In this document: positions 50,859 to 60,050 of the stretch, one piece after another
How positions within the stretch are numbered: the first letter of the stretch is position 1
Layout of the letters: each line of letters starts with the position of its first letter
Assembly: GCF_017873815.1 (NCBI RefSeq)
Contig: NZ_JAGGKQ010000016.1
Span: 1 to 64,000, forward strand
Source: Halorubrum alkaliphilum
GTDB lineage: Archaea; Halobacteriota; Halobacteria; Halobacteriales; Haloferacaceae
DNA length: 64,000 bases
Direction of reading: 5' to 3'
Program-made: the position numbers and the translations under genes
Notes under the pieces: model-generated
Database searches by the model: none
What the model saw: only the letters and a program-made list of their open reading frames with translations
What the model was told of the DNA's origin: nothing

Positions 50859-51030
50859 GGACCGTGGTAGGTCATGGCATAATATATGCCTTTCCGTGGA
50901 CGGGCGTCCCGCTGATGCGGGTTCCGGAGGCCGATTCGACACGTCCGAGTCGCTGTCCCGTCACTCCTTTGAGGGGAACGGAACACGACCGAATGCCGAG
51001 TTTTTTAGCCGGGTACGCCGAAGCGTTTGT

Positions 51031-54000
51031 ATGACTCAGTCGGGGCTTACGGATTTCTCGTCGTCCGAGAACGCGGACGACGGCGGCGGCACCGGCCGAG
51101 ACGACCTCGCCGCCGCGGAAGCGGAGGTCGTCACCGGTGCGGGCGGGGGACGCGTCAGCAACGTGATCGATGTCGACGAAGCGAAGTTCCCGAACTCGAC
51201 GGGCACCGTCGAGTTGATGATCACCCAGATCGACTACGCCATCGAGGGGTACGGGAGTGACGAGTACCCGGTCGTCCACGTGTTCGGGCGTCGTCCGAAC
51301 GGCGGCAATCGCGATGACACCGGCGACAGCGACCGCGACACCGTCGAACACCTCCGCGTACTCGGCGTCGAGCCCTACTTTTATGTGCCGACCACGGATC
51401 TGGATATCGACCCCGTCGAGGAGTACGACGTCGTCATCGGGACGCGCGAGACGGACCCTAACGGCGACCCCTACGAGAGCATCCGTGGCGAGCCGCTCAC
51501 TCGAATCGTCACCCGAACACCGCGCGATGTCGGGAGCATCCGCGACGACTTCACGACGACGTTCGAGGCGGACATCCTCTTCCCGAACCGGTTTCTGATC
51601 GACAACGGGCTCAACGGCGGGATCCGCGTCGAGGAGCGCCGACTCGATGACGAGGACGGGACAATCCAAGTCCACGAGAGGCACCTCGAACCCGCGGACG
51701 TCGACGCCGAGATGCGCGTGAACACGTTCGACATCGAGGTCGACGACCGCCGCGGCTTTCCGGAGGACGGCGAGGAGCCGATCATCTGTCTCACCAGTCA
51801 CGACTCCTACGACGACGAGTACGTGATCTGGCTGTACGACGCGCCCGACGCGGAGGTACCACCGCCAGAGGAACTCCCCGACTACGAGGGGATCGTCGGC
51901 GACGGCGACGAGCTCGACTTCGAGGTCCGCACCTTCGAGGAAGAGGCCGCGATGCTCGACGCGTTCGTCGAGTACATCTCCGAGACGGACCCGGATCTCT
52001 TTACGGGGTGGAACTGTCTACCGGCGGATAGTCAAATTCTCAAAGCGGACGGGACCGTGCAACGGATCGAGGACGTGTGTGTCGGAGACGAAGTGATAGG
52101 GAGCGACGAGCAGCGGACGACGACCGCGGAGGTCACGAACAAGTGGGAGAGCGAAAAGGATATTCTTCGGTACAGGCTCGCGGACGGAACTGATCTCCGC
52201 AGTTCGGAGGATCATCGGGTGATGGTCGGTGACGATGATCAAGTCGACTGGAAGGAGGGAAGCGAGATCGACGTCGGGGACTATCTCCTCAAGCCGCGAA
52301 AATTGAACGTCGACTCGGAGCGTGTTCCGACCCTCAGTGACCTCGTTCCAATCGAATGCCAGCGGTTCGGAAGTAAAGAAGCGATCAAATCGTTTAAATC
52401 TGAACTCCCTTACGGTGCCGTTTCCGAACTTGCGGAGGAGTTTGATCTCGCCACGGGGACCCTACATCACCCGAAGACAGACGTCTGGACTCCGGAGCGC
52501 TGTCAGCTTGCGTCCGACCGGTACGACGTTGCCCTCCCTGACGGCGGACGGGAGTACCGCCGCACGCGGAACGACCTCGACAGAGAACTTACCGGCCACA
52601 AAATGTATCTCGCAGGGCTCGTTCTCACGGACGGGACGATGTCGCCCGAGGACGGAGTCCGTTTTTACAACACGCGCGAGGAGTTACACGAACAGTTCCC
52701 CGGTGAGACGCATCTCGAACCCGATGGAAAAGGATGCTACAAGCAGAACGTGCTGGACTACGCCCGGATGTACGCGTTCAACGGACTCGGAATTCCGTTC
52801 GGTGACAAAAACGAAGGAGAAGTCGATCTCTCGACGGTTTTCGAACTTCCAGAATCGCATATAGAACGGTTCTTGGCAGGAGTCATCGACGGGGACGGGA
52901 ACGTTTCGTCTTCGGTGACCGTTGCGGCCGAAAATCGGTCCATCGGAGAGTGGTACGTGAAGTTATTCCGCCGGCTTGGAATCTACGCAGAACAGCGTGA
53001 GAACGTGGTTCGGGTTCCGGACGCAGAGCGTGAGATCCAGCGGCTCAGGGATCGGGTTCTCCCGCATCTCTCTCACTCGAAAAGGCGAGAGGCGATAAAA
53101 GCGCTGGACGGTGGAAAGAGTGGACGGAGCGAGAACATCCCGTACGCGCTCTTCGAGGCTGATACCGGCACTGACGAGAAGCGGATCGGCCGGGACAAAC
53201 ACCGCCGAAGAATTAATCTCAAACGGCACGAAACGACTCTCGACAAGTGGCCGGAGTACGTGTTTGTGGAGGTTGAGGACGTGGAGCGTGTCGGTACGGA
53301 GACGACCTACGACATCGAGACGACCACGCACAACTTCTTCGCAGATGATTGTCTCGTCCACAACTGCGAGGACTTCGACGTCCCGTACTTCTTCGACCGG
53401 ATGGAAGAGCTTGATCCGGGAAGCGAGTATAATCTCTCGGTGGATCGGTTCTCCCGGATCGGCGAGGTGTGGCGCTCCGGCTGGGGCGGTCCCGATGTTA
53501 AAGGGCGGGTCGTCTTCGATCTGCTGTACGCCTACAAGCGGACGATGTTCACGGAGTTGGAGTCCTATCGACTCGACGCGGTCGGAGAGCGCGAGTTGGG
53601 AGTCGGCAAGGAGCGGTACGCCGGTGACATCGGGGACCTCTGGGAGCAGGATCCGGAGCGACTGTTGGAGTACAGCATCCGGGACGTGGAACTCTGCGTC
53701 GAGATCGATCGGGCGCAGGACGTGATCGCCTTCTGGGACGACGCTCGGAAGATCGTCGGGTGTAAGATCGAGGACGCAACGACGCCGGGCGACGCGGTCG
53801 ACATGTACGTGCTCCACATGGCGTACGGGAACTTCGCGCTCCCCTCGAAGGGCCAGCAGGAAGCCGAGGAGTTCGAGGGTGGTGCGGTGTTCGACCCGAT
53901 CTCCGGGGTTCGTGAGATGGTGAGCGTGCTGGACTTGAAGTCGCTATACCCCATGTCGATGGTGACGATCAACGCGTCACCGGAGACGAAGGTCGATCCC

Positions 54001-55179
54001 GAAACGTACGACGGAGAGACGTACAAGACGCCCACGGGTGTCCACTTCCGGAAGGAGCCCGACGGTATCATTCGGGAGATGGTCAACGAACTGCTCGACG
54101 AGCGTGAAGAAAAGAAGGCGCTCCGAAACGAGCACGACCCCGGAACCGAGGCGTACGAGCAGTACGACCGCCAGCAGGGAGCGGTGAAGGTTCTCATGAA
54201 CAGTCTGTACGGCGTGTTCGGTTGGGACCGGTTTCGGCTGTACGACCGCGAGATGAGCGCGGGCGTCACTTCGACGAACCGTGAGGTGATCGACTTCACC
54301 GCCGACGTAACGAGCGAACTCAACAGAGAAGTGACATATGGAGATACTGACAGTGTTATGTTATCACTCGGTGATCTCTCGAAAGAGGAGGCCATCGAGA
54401 GCTCATTCGAGATCGAGAACCACATCAACGAGCGCTACGACGACTTCGCACGCGAGGAGTTGAACGCTGAGGACCATCGGTTCCAGATCGAGTTCGAGAA
54501 GCTCTACCGCCGGTTCTTCCAAGCGGGTAAGAAGAAACGGTACGCGGGCCACATCATCTGGAAGGAGGGGACGGACGTCGACGACATCGACATCACCGGC
54601 TTCGAGTACAAGCGCTCTGACATCGCGGGGATCACCAAGGAGGTCCAACAACACGTCATCGAGACGATCGTCACCGGCGACAACATCGACGAGGACATGG
54701 CCGAGATCACGACATACCTCTCGAACGTGATCGACGACTTCCTCGCGGGAAACCTCGACGTCGAAGAGGTCGGGATCCCCGGCGGAATCGGCAAGCGACT
54801 CGACGCGTACGAGACGCCGACCGCACAGGTTCGGGGCGCACAGTACGCCAACGAGATGTTGGGCACGAACTTTGGAAGCGGGTCGAAGCCGAAGCGACTC
54901 TATTTAAAAAAGGTCCATCCGGATTTCTGGGATCGGATGGAGGAGGAACGGGGTCTCGACCCGCAGCGTGGTGGACTATACGGGGAGTTCAAACGCGATC
55001 CGGACGTGATCTGTTTCGAGTACGCAGATCAGATACCGGAAGAGTTCGAGATCGATTGGGAGAAGATGCTTAATAAAACGCTTAAAGGGCCCATCGAACG
55101 GGTAATAGAGGCACTTGGAACCTCATGGGAAGAGGTCAAGACCGGGCAGGAGCAGACGGGACTCGGCTCGTTCATGTAA
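51031..55179 (+). CDS. polB: Family B DNA polymerase, intein-containing
   Basis: A 1382-aa precursor. After removal of a 450-aa intein the polymerase is 932 aa. The 3'-5' exonuclease Exo I is NTFDIEVDDRRG, Exo II is GWN|CEDFDVPYF (interrupted by the intein) and Exo III is in YSIRDVELCVEID. Polymerase motif A is VLDLKSLYPMSM, B is KVLMNSLYGVFG and C is YGDTDSVML. The C-terminus QTGLGSFM is a PIP box for PCNA. ATG 51031 has a TTTTTTAG box (51001-51008) 27 nt upstream (leaderless). Replicative polymerase B of haloarchaea. Confidence 0.96.
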   Translation: MTQSGLTDFSSSENADDGGGTGRDDLAAAEAEVVTGAGGGRVSNVIDVDEAKFPNSTGTVELMITQIDYAIEGYGSDEYPVVHVFGRRPNGGNRDDTGDSDRDTVEHLRVLGVEPYFYVPTTDLDIDPVEEYDVVIGTRETDPNGDPYESIRGEPLTRIVTRTPRDVGSIRDDFTTTFEADILFPNRFLIDNGLNGGIRVEERRLDDEDGTIQVHERHLEPADVDAEMRVNTFDIEVDDRRGFPEDGEEPIICLTSHDSYDDEYVIWLYDAPDAEVPPPEELPDYEGIVGDGDELDFEVRTFEEEAAMLDAFVEYISETDPDLFTGWNCLPADSQILKADGTVQRIEDVCVGDEVIGSDEQRTTTAEVTNKWESEKDILRYRLADGTDLRSSEDHRVMVGDDDQVDWKEGSEIDVGDYLLKPRKLNVDSERVPTLSDLVPIECQRFGSKEAIKSFKSELPYGAVSELAEEFDLATGTLHHPKTDVWTPERCQLASDRYDVALPDGGREYRRTRNDLDRELTGHKMYLAGLVLTDGTMSPEDGVRFYNTREELHEQFPGETHLEPDGKGCYKQNVLDYARMYAFNGLGIPFGDKNEGEVDLSTVFELPESHIERFLAGVIDGDGNVSSSVTVAAENRSIGEWYVKLFRRLGIYAEQRENVVRVPDAEREIQRLRDRVLPHLSHSKRREAIKALDGGKSGRSENIPYALFEADTGTDEKRIGRDKHRRRINLKRHETTLDKWPEYVFVEVEDVERVGTETTYDIETTTHNFFADDCLVHNCEDFDVPYFFDRMEELDPGSEYNLSVDRFSRIGEVWRSGWGGPDVKGRVVFDLLYAYKRTMFTELESYRLDAVGERELGVGKERYAGDIGDLWEQDPERLLEYSIRDVELCVEIDRAQDVIAFWDDARKIVGCKIEDATTPGDAVDMYVLHMAYGNFALPSKGQQEAEEFEGGAVFDPISGVREMVSVLDLKSLYPMSMVTINASPETKVDPETYDGETYKTPTGVHFRKEPDGIIREMVNELLDEREEKKALRNEHDPGTEAYEQYDRQQGAVKVLMNSLYGVFGWDRFRLYDREMSAGVTSTNREVIDFTADVTSELNREVTYGDTDSVMLSLGDLSKEEAIESSFEIENHINERYDDFAREELNAEDHRFQIEFEKLYRRFFQAGKKKRYAGHIIWKEGTDVDDIDITGFEYKRSDIAGITKEVQQHVIETIVTGDNIDEDMAEITTYLSNVIDDFLAGNLDVEEVGIPGGIGKRLDAYETPTAQVRGAQYANEMLGTNFGSGSKPKRLYLKKVHPDFWDRMEEERGLDPQRGGLYGEFKRDPDVICFEYADQIPEEFEIDWEKMLNKTLKGPIERVIEALGTSWEEVKTGQEQTGLGSFM
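52015..53364 (+). other. Intein with LAGLIDADG homing endonuclease in polB
   Basis: 450 residues (precursor residues 329-778), starting with Cys in GWN|CLPADSQILKADG and ending THNFFADDCLVHN|C with Cys as the +1 extein residue, a class 1 intein. N-terminal splicing motifs A and B are visible (SQILKADG, SSEDHRVMV). The endonuclease core has two LAGLIDADG-like motifs, MYLAGLVLTDGTM and RFLAGVIDGDGNV, each with its acidic residue, so cleavage activity seems preserved. Codon use is AT-richer than the polymerase around it, consistent with horizontal acquisition. Confidence 0.95.
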
Positions 55180-55194
55180 AGAGCAGAAACTCGT

Positions 55195-55217
55195 GTTTTT
55201 GACTCAGAAAGATTTGT
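55195..55217 (+). terminator. T-run terminators after polB
   Basis: TTTTT (55195-55199), then TTTGTTTTC (near 55213-55221), follow the polB stop by 16-40 nt, before the suf operon promoter. Oligo-T tracts are the usual archaeal termination signal. Confidence 0.45.
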
Positions 55218-55304
55218 TTTCAAAACCGTGGTTTTCGGCGGGTATATCCGAAAGCATTAACCGCCGGAACACCCATGTTCTTCGTACGAGGCTCAACTAC
55301 ACAA

Positions 55305-56222
55305 ATGGCAACTCTCGAGATCAGCGACCTACGCGCACGGGTAGCGGAAGAGGACGGAGAACGGATCCTTCGAGGCGTCGACCTCGAAGTCGATTCCGGC
55401 GAGATACACGCGCTGATGGGTCCGAACGGCTCCGGGAAGTCGACGCTGGCGAAAGTGATAGCCGGCCACCCGGCCTACGAGGTCACCGGCGGGAACGTCA
55501 CGCTCCACCTCGACGAAGCGGACGTCGCCGATATCGACGCGGAGCTTGACGACGACGACTACCACTGGGAGCTGCTGGAGCTAGAGCCGAACGAGCGCGC
55601 CGCGCTCGGTATCTTCCTCGGCTTCCAGTACCCCGCGGAGATCGAGGGTGTCACGATGACCAGCTTCCTCCGTCAGGCGCTCAATGCTAAGGCCGAGGAG
55701 CGCGAGGAGCTGTTCGAGGACGAGGAGGAGGAAGAGGCCGCGGACGAGGACGACGCCGGCTACGAGACCTCCCCGATGGAGGGTCCTGCCGACGACGGCG
55801 ACATCGGCGTCGCCGAGTTCCAAGAGATCCTCTCGGAGAAGATGGAGCTGCTCGACATGGACGAGAAGTTCATGCAGCGATACCTCAACGCCGGCTTCTC
55901 GGGCGGCGAGAAGAAGCAGAACGAGGTTCTCCAAGCCGCGATGCTCGAACCCGCGGTCGCCGTGCTCGACGAGATCGACTCCGGGCTCGACATCGACCGG
56001 CTTCAGGACGTCTCGAAGGGGATCAATGCGCTCCGCGACGAGCAGGGCACGGGCGTCCTCCAGATCACCCACTACCAGCGAATCTTAGACTACGTCGAGC
56101 CCGACCACGTCCACGTAATGCTGGACGGACAGGTCGTCAAGAGCGGCGGCGCGGAGCTCGCCGAGAAGCTCGAGGACAAGGGGTACGACTGGGTCCGCGA
56201 GGACGCGTTCGAGGCGGCGTAA
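55305..56222 (+). CDS. sufC: Fe-S cluster assembly ATPase SufC
   Basis: A 305-aa ABC ATPase. Walker A is MGPNGSGKST (residues 38-47), the ABC signature is GFSGGEKKQNEVLQAAML, and Walker B is VAVLDEIDSGLDIDRL. A haloarchaea-specific acidic loop (about 123-150, FEDEEEEEAADEDD) is inserted before the signature. It drives SufBCD cluster assembly in the cytoplasm. An inverted repeat TTTTCGG (55232-55238)/CCGAAAG (55248-55254) lies upstream and could be an operator. First gene of the suf operon. Confidence 0.95.
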   Translation: MATLEISDLRARVAEEDGERILRGVDLEVDSGEIHALMGPNGSGKSTLAKVIAGHPAYEVTGGNVTLHLDEADVADIDAELDDDDYHWELLELEPNERAALGIFLGFQYPAEIEGVTMTSFLRQALNAKAEEREELFEDEEEEEAADEDDAGYETSPMEGPADDGDIGVAEFQEILSEKMELLDMDEKFMQRYLNAGFSGGEKKQNEVLQAAMLEPAVAVLDEIDSGLDIDRLQDVSKGINALRDEQGTGVLQITHYQRILDYVEPDHVHVMLDGQVVKSGGAELAEKLEDKGYDWVREDAFEAA

Positions 56223-56274
56223 TCGATCGTGATTACTCAACAACCATATACGACCGGAAACGAAACCTAACGAC

Positions 56275-57702
56275 ATGAGTTCACAAGACCATCTGAAGGA
56301 GACCGACACCGAGGCTCGTTTCGAGTTCAAGAAGGAGGAGAACTCCGCATTCAAAAGCGAGAAAGGCCTCACCGAGGAGACGATTCGCGTCATCTCGGAG
56401 GACAAAGACGAGCCGGAGTGGATGCTTGAGCGTCGCCTGCGCGCACTCGAACAGTTCCAGGCGATGCCGATGCCCACCGACTGGCCCGAAGCACCCGATC
56501 TCAGCGAGGTCGACATCGACGAGATCGTCCCGTACATCCGGCCCGACATCGACGTCCGCGGGGGCGTCGACGACTGGACCGACCTCCCCGACGACATCAA
56601 GGACACGTTCGACAAGCTGGGCATCCCCGAGGCCGAGAAGAACGCGCTCTCCGGCGTCGGCGCCCAGTACGAGTCCGAGATCGTCTACCAGAACATGCAA
56701 GAACAGTGGGAGGAGAAGGGCGTGATCTTCTGTGACATGGACAAGGCCGTCCGTGAACACGAGGAGCTCGTCAAGGAGTACTTCATGACCAAGGCGGTCC
56801 CCCCGAGCGACAACAAGTTCGCGGCGCTTCACGGCGCGATCTGGTCCGGCGGCTCGTTCGTCTACGTCCCCGAGGACACGACGGTCGAGATGCCGATACA
56901 GGCGTACTTCCGGATGAACTCGGAGGGTATGGGCCAGTTCGAGCACACGCTCATCATCGCCGAGGAGGGCTCCGAGGTCCACTACATCGAGGGCTGTTCG
57001 GCACCCAAGTACTCGGCGTTCAACCTCCACTCAGGCGGCGTCGAAGTGTTCGTCGGCGAGGACGCGCACGTCCAGTACTCGACCGTTCAAAACTGGTCGA
57101 AGAACACGTACAACCTGAACACCAAACGCGCCATCGCAGAGAAGGGCGGCCGGATGGAGTGGATCTCCGGCTCGATGGGGTCGAAGGCGACGATGCTATA
57201 CCCCTCGACGATCCTGAAGGGTCGCGGCGCGTCGGACAACCACATCACCATCGCCATGGCCGGCGAGGGGCAGGACATCGACACGGGCGCGAAGGTGTAC
57301 CACAACGCGCCGAACACGAAGTCCACGATCGAGTCGAAGTCGATCGCGAAGGACGGGGGCCGCACGAACTACCGCGGCCTCGTCCACATCGCTGACGGCG
57401 CAGAGAACTCCTCGACCGCCGTCGAGTGTGACGCGCTGATGTTCGACAACGAGTCGACGTCGGACACGATGCCGTACATGGAGATCAACGAGTCGAAGGT
57501 CGACGTTGCCCACGAGGCGACCGTCGGCAAGATCGGCGACGAGGACATTTTCTACCTCCAGTCGCGCGGTCTCGACGACGACGACGCGAAACAGATGATC
57601 GTTTCGGGCTTCATCGAGCCCATCACGGAGGAGCTGCCCATCGAGTACGCCGTCGAGCTCAACCGGCTCGTCGAGCTCGAGATGGAGGGCTCGCTCGGAT
57701 AA
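56275..57702 (+). CDS. sufB: Fe-S cluster assembly scaffold SufB
   Basis: A 475-aa scaffold protein with the parallel beta-helix core. Motifs are EPEWMLERRLRALEQFQAMP, GAIWSGGSFVYVPEDTTVEM, EGCSAPKYSAFNLHSGGVEV (Cys 241) and ENSSTAVECDALMFDNEST. Clusters form on its complex with SufD. It follows sufC by 52 nt and precedes sufD by one base. Confidence 0.95.
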   Translation: MSSQDHLKETDTEARFEFKKEENSAFKSEKGLTEETIRVISEDKDEPEWMLERRLRALEQFQAMPMPTDWPEAPDLSEVDIDEIVPYIRPDIDVRGGVDDWTDLPDDIKDTFDKLGIPEAEKNALSGVGAQYESEIVYQNMQEQWEEKGVIFCDMDKAVREHEELVKEYFMTKAVPPSDNKFAALHGAIWSGGSFVYVPEDTTVEMPIQAYFRMNSEGMGQFEHTLIIAEEGSEVHYIEGCSAPKYSAFNLHSGGVEVFVGEDAHVQYSTVQNWSKNTYNLNTKRAIAEKGGRMEWISGSMGSKATMLYPSTILKGRGASDNHITIAMAGEGQDIDTGAKVYHNAPNTKSTIESKSIAKDGGRTNYRGLVHIADGAENSSTAVECDALMFDNESTSDTMPYMEINESKVDVAHEATVGKIGDEDIFYLQSRGLDDDDAKQMIVSGFIEPITEELPIEYAVELNRLVELEMEGSLG

Positions 57703-57703
57703 C

Positions 57704-58918
57704 ATGAGCACGAAAGCAATAGAGAGCCTCTCGGAGGACACGGTACGACGAATCGCGGAGGAACGCGGTGAGCCCGAGTGGCTCCTCGAAACTCGTCTCG
57801 ACGCCCTCGAAGCGCTGGAGACGGCGAAGCTACCGGACGTGATCCAGACGCCCGGCCGTCGGTGGACCGATCTGGAGGCACTCGACTTCGAGCAGTTAGT
57901 CGACCCGCTGAACCAGTCGGACACGACCGAGCGTGCTGGCGGCGATGACGACGTCGTCGTCCTACCGTTCACCGAGGCGTTCGACGAGTACGGCGAGCTG
58001 ATCGAAGCGCAGTTCGGTAGCGTTCTCGCACCTGACGAGAACTACCTCACCGCGCTGTCCGTTGCGCTGTTCACGACCGGTACGTTCGTCTACGTCCCCG
58101 AGGGCGTCGACGTCGAGGACGTGACAGTACGGGCGGAGATGAGCTCCCGGTCGCTGTTCAGTCAGACGCTCGTGGTCGCTGAGGAGTCGTCGTCGGTGAC
58201 GATCCTCGAATCGATCACGTCGGCGGACGACGATGTCGACGGGGATCGATACTTCTCGAACCTCGTCGAGGTCGTCGCGGGCGAGAACGCGAACGTCCAG
58301 TTCGGCTCGCTCCAGAACCTCGACGAGGAGACGTACACCTACGCGCTGAAGCGCGGCGTGACAGACACGTACGCGACGATCGACTGGATCGAGAGCAACT
58401 TTGGCTCGAAGCTCACCCGGTCGGACGTGGAGACGGAGCTGGCCGGCGACGGCTCGGAGAGCCAGATCGTCGGGACGTTCTTCGGGACTGACGACCAGCA
58501 CTTCGACATCAACGCCCGAGTGTGGCACGAGGCCGAGCACACGACCGCCGACCTCGTCACGCGTGGCGTGCTCGACGACGTCGCTCGCTCCGTCTACGAG
58601 GGCGTACAGGACGTCGGCGAGGATGCGTGGAACACGTCCAGCTACCAGCGCGAGAACACACTAATGTTATCGGATGACGCCGAGGCGGACGCGTCGCCGA
58701 AGCTGATCATCCACAATCACGACACCGAAGCGTCTCACTCGGCGACAGTCGGACAGGTCGACGCCGAGGACCTGTTCTACCTGGAGAGCCGATCGATCGA
58801 CTCGCGGACGGCACGGAACATGCTCGTTGAGGGCTTCTTCGTCCCCGTTCTCGAAGAGATCGCGGTCGACGAGTTCCGGGAGGACGTTACGGAACTCGTC
58901 TTCGAGCGCCTACAGTAG
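57704..58918 (+). CDS. sufD: Fe-S cluster assembly protein SufD
   Basis: A 404-aa partner of SufB. Shared beta-helix motifs are GEPEWLLETRLDALEALETA, ALFTTGTFVYVPEGVDVEDV, EHTTADLVTRGVLDDVARSV and ESRSIDSRTARNMLVEGFF. It starts one base after the sufB stop. The SufB-like N-terminal helical region and the C-terminal family signature are both present. With sufC and sufB it forms the minimal SufBCD complex. Downstream, a ferritin-like protein and a DtxR regulator complete an iron-linked cluster. Confidence 0.94.
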   Translation: MSTKAIESLSEDTVRRIAEERGEPEWLLETRLDALEALETAKLPDVIQTPGRRWTDLEALDFEQLVDPLNQSDTTERAGGDDDVVVLPFTEAFDEYGELIEAQFGSVLAPDENYLTALSVALFTTGTFVYVPEGVDVEDVTVRAEMSSRSLFSQTLVVAEESSSVTILESITSADDDVDGDRYFSNLVEVVAGENANVQFGSLQNLDEETYTYALKRGVTDTYATIDWIESNFGSKLTRSDVETELAGDGSESQIVGTFFGTDDQHFDINARVWHEAEHTTADLVTRGVLDDVARSVYEGVQDVGEDAWNTSSYQRENTLMLSDDAEADASPKLIIHNHDTEASHSATVGQVDAEDLFYLESRSIDSRTARNMLVEGFFVPVLEEIAVDEFREDVTELVFERLQ

Positions 58919-59071
58919 CGGATCCTTCCGTTCGCGTTTTCGGCGTCGATGTAGATCGGTCCGATTGAGCCACTTCGCGGCGTATCGTCGATCCGGCGAG
59001 GGAACGGCTTAAGTCACGGAAGACCCGAGCGGAGGGTGTATGCGAACGGACGTATCGGTCGGGTGGTCGCC

Positions 59072-59557
59072 GTGAGCGTCGGTCAGCGGGTGACGACTGA
59101 CGACCAGCTCGCGCGCCTGCTCCAGATCGGGATCGTACTGGAGGAGGTGGTCGAGGCACGGGCGTACCATCACTACCAAAGCCTCGACGAAGCGCTCGAC
59201 GAAGAGATCGAGACGCTTCTGGAGGACGCCGCCGAGGAGTCGGCCGATCACCGGGAACGGCTGGAAACGCTCATCGACGGGCTCGGCGTCGACAGCGTCC
59301 CGTTCGACGAGATAGAGTCGCTCGTGGACGCCAGGTACGGTCGGACCAGACCCGAGGACTTCGACGGCGTGTTGTACGACCAGCTGTGTAACGAGGAGAC
59401 CGCCTACAAGTTCTACGACGACCTGATCGAGGCGATCCACGAGTCGGACGCGGACTTCTCGGTCGACCGCGAGGAGCTACTGGACACGTTAGAAACGATC
59501 CGTGAGGAGGAGTCGGAGGGAGTGCGTGAGGTCACGGAGGTCATGGAACGACGATGA
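59072..59557 (+). CDS. Ferritin-like domain protein
   Basis: A 161-aa protein forming a four-helix bundle. Glu/His pairs typical of ferritin-like di-iron proteins are visible: VLEEVVEARAYHHYQSL, ESADHRERLETL, NEETAYKFYDDLIEAIHE. GTG 59072 starts at the conserved SVGQRVTTDD; an upstream GTG (59036) is also in frame. A mini reading frame of 11 codons starts at ATG 59040, near a TATA-like CTTAAG box (about 59008-59013), and ends in GTGA overlapping the start, so translational coupling is possible. A role in iron handling is inferred. Confidence 0.8.
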   Translation: MSVGQRVTTDDQLARLLQIGIVLEEVVEARAYHHYQSLDEALDEEIETLLEDAAEESADHRERLETLIDGLGVDSVPFDEIESLVDARYGRTRPEDFDGVLYDQLCNEETAYKFYDDLIEAIHESDADFSVDREELLDTLETIREEESEGVREVTEVMERR

Positions 59558-59603
59558 ACGCCACGAGAGCGCCGCCGGAGAGCGGTAGCGACGGAGGGAA
59601 AGC

Positions 59604-60035
59604 GTGAACACCGCGGACCAGTATCTCAAGACGATATACGTCATTCAACAGGGGACGGACGGGCCGGCATCGACCGGAGGCATCGCGGACGCCCTCGACG
59701 TCAGTCCGGCGAGCGCGAACGAGATGATCGGAAAGCTGGAGTCGCGCGGGCTCGCCGAACACGAGAAGTACAAGGGGGTCCATCTCACCGACGACGGCAT
59801 CGTTCGCGCTCGCGAGGCGCTACAGACCTACTGTATCATCGAGCGCTTCCTCGCGAACGTCCTCGCAGTCGAGGAGTTCAGAACGGAGGCACGCGAGTTG
59901 GAGGCGGTAATCGACGGGACGGTCGCCGACCGACTCGACACGATCATCGACAGGAAACCGGAGTGTCCGGACTGTTTCGACCCGGAGACCGACGCCTGCG
60001 CGTGTCTGGAACTCGTCTCGAACCCACCGGAGTGA
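59604..60035 (+). CDS. DtxR/MntR-family metal-dependent repressor
   Basis: A 143-aa protein. The winged helix spans NTADQYLKTIYVIQQ and SPASANEMIGKLESRGLAEH, and the dimerisation/metal domain includes CIIERFLANVLAVEEFRTEA. A Cys-rich tail (CPDCFDPETDACACLEL) is visible at the end and may be an extra metal site. GTG 59604 has GGAGGGA about 7 nt upstream. It senses Fe(II) or Mn(II). Its position after suf and a ferritin-like gene suggests it regulates them. Confidence 0.88.
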   Translation: MNTADQYLKTIYVIQQGTDGPASTGGIADALDVSPASANEMIGKLESRGLAEHEKYKGVHLTDDGIVRAREALQTYCIIERFLANVLAVEEFRTEARELEAVIDGTVADRLDTIIDRKPECPDCFDPETDACACLELVSNPPE

Positions 60036-60050
60036 CGATCGGCGAAAGCG

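Noticed and set aside
55684-56088. Alternative frames inside sufC
   Set aside because: They are frame shadows created by Asp/Glu-rich codons; sufC itself has all ABC motifs.
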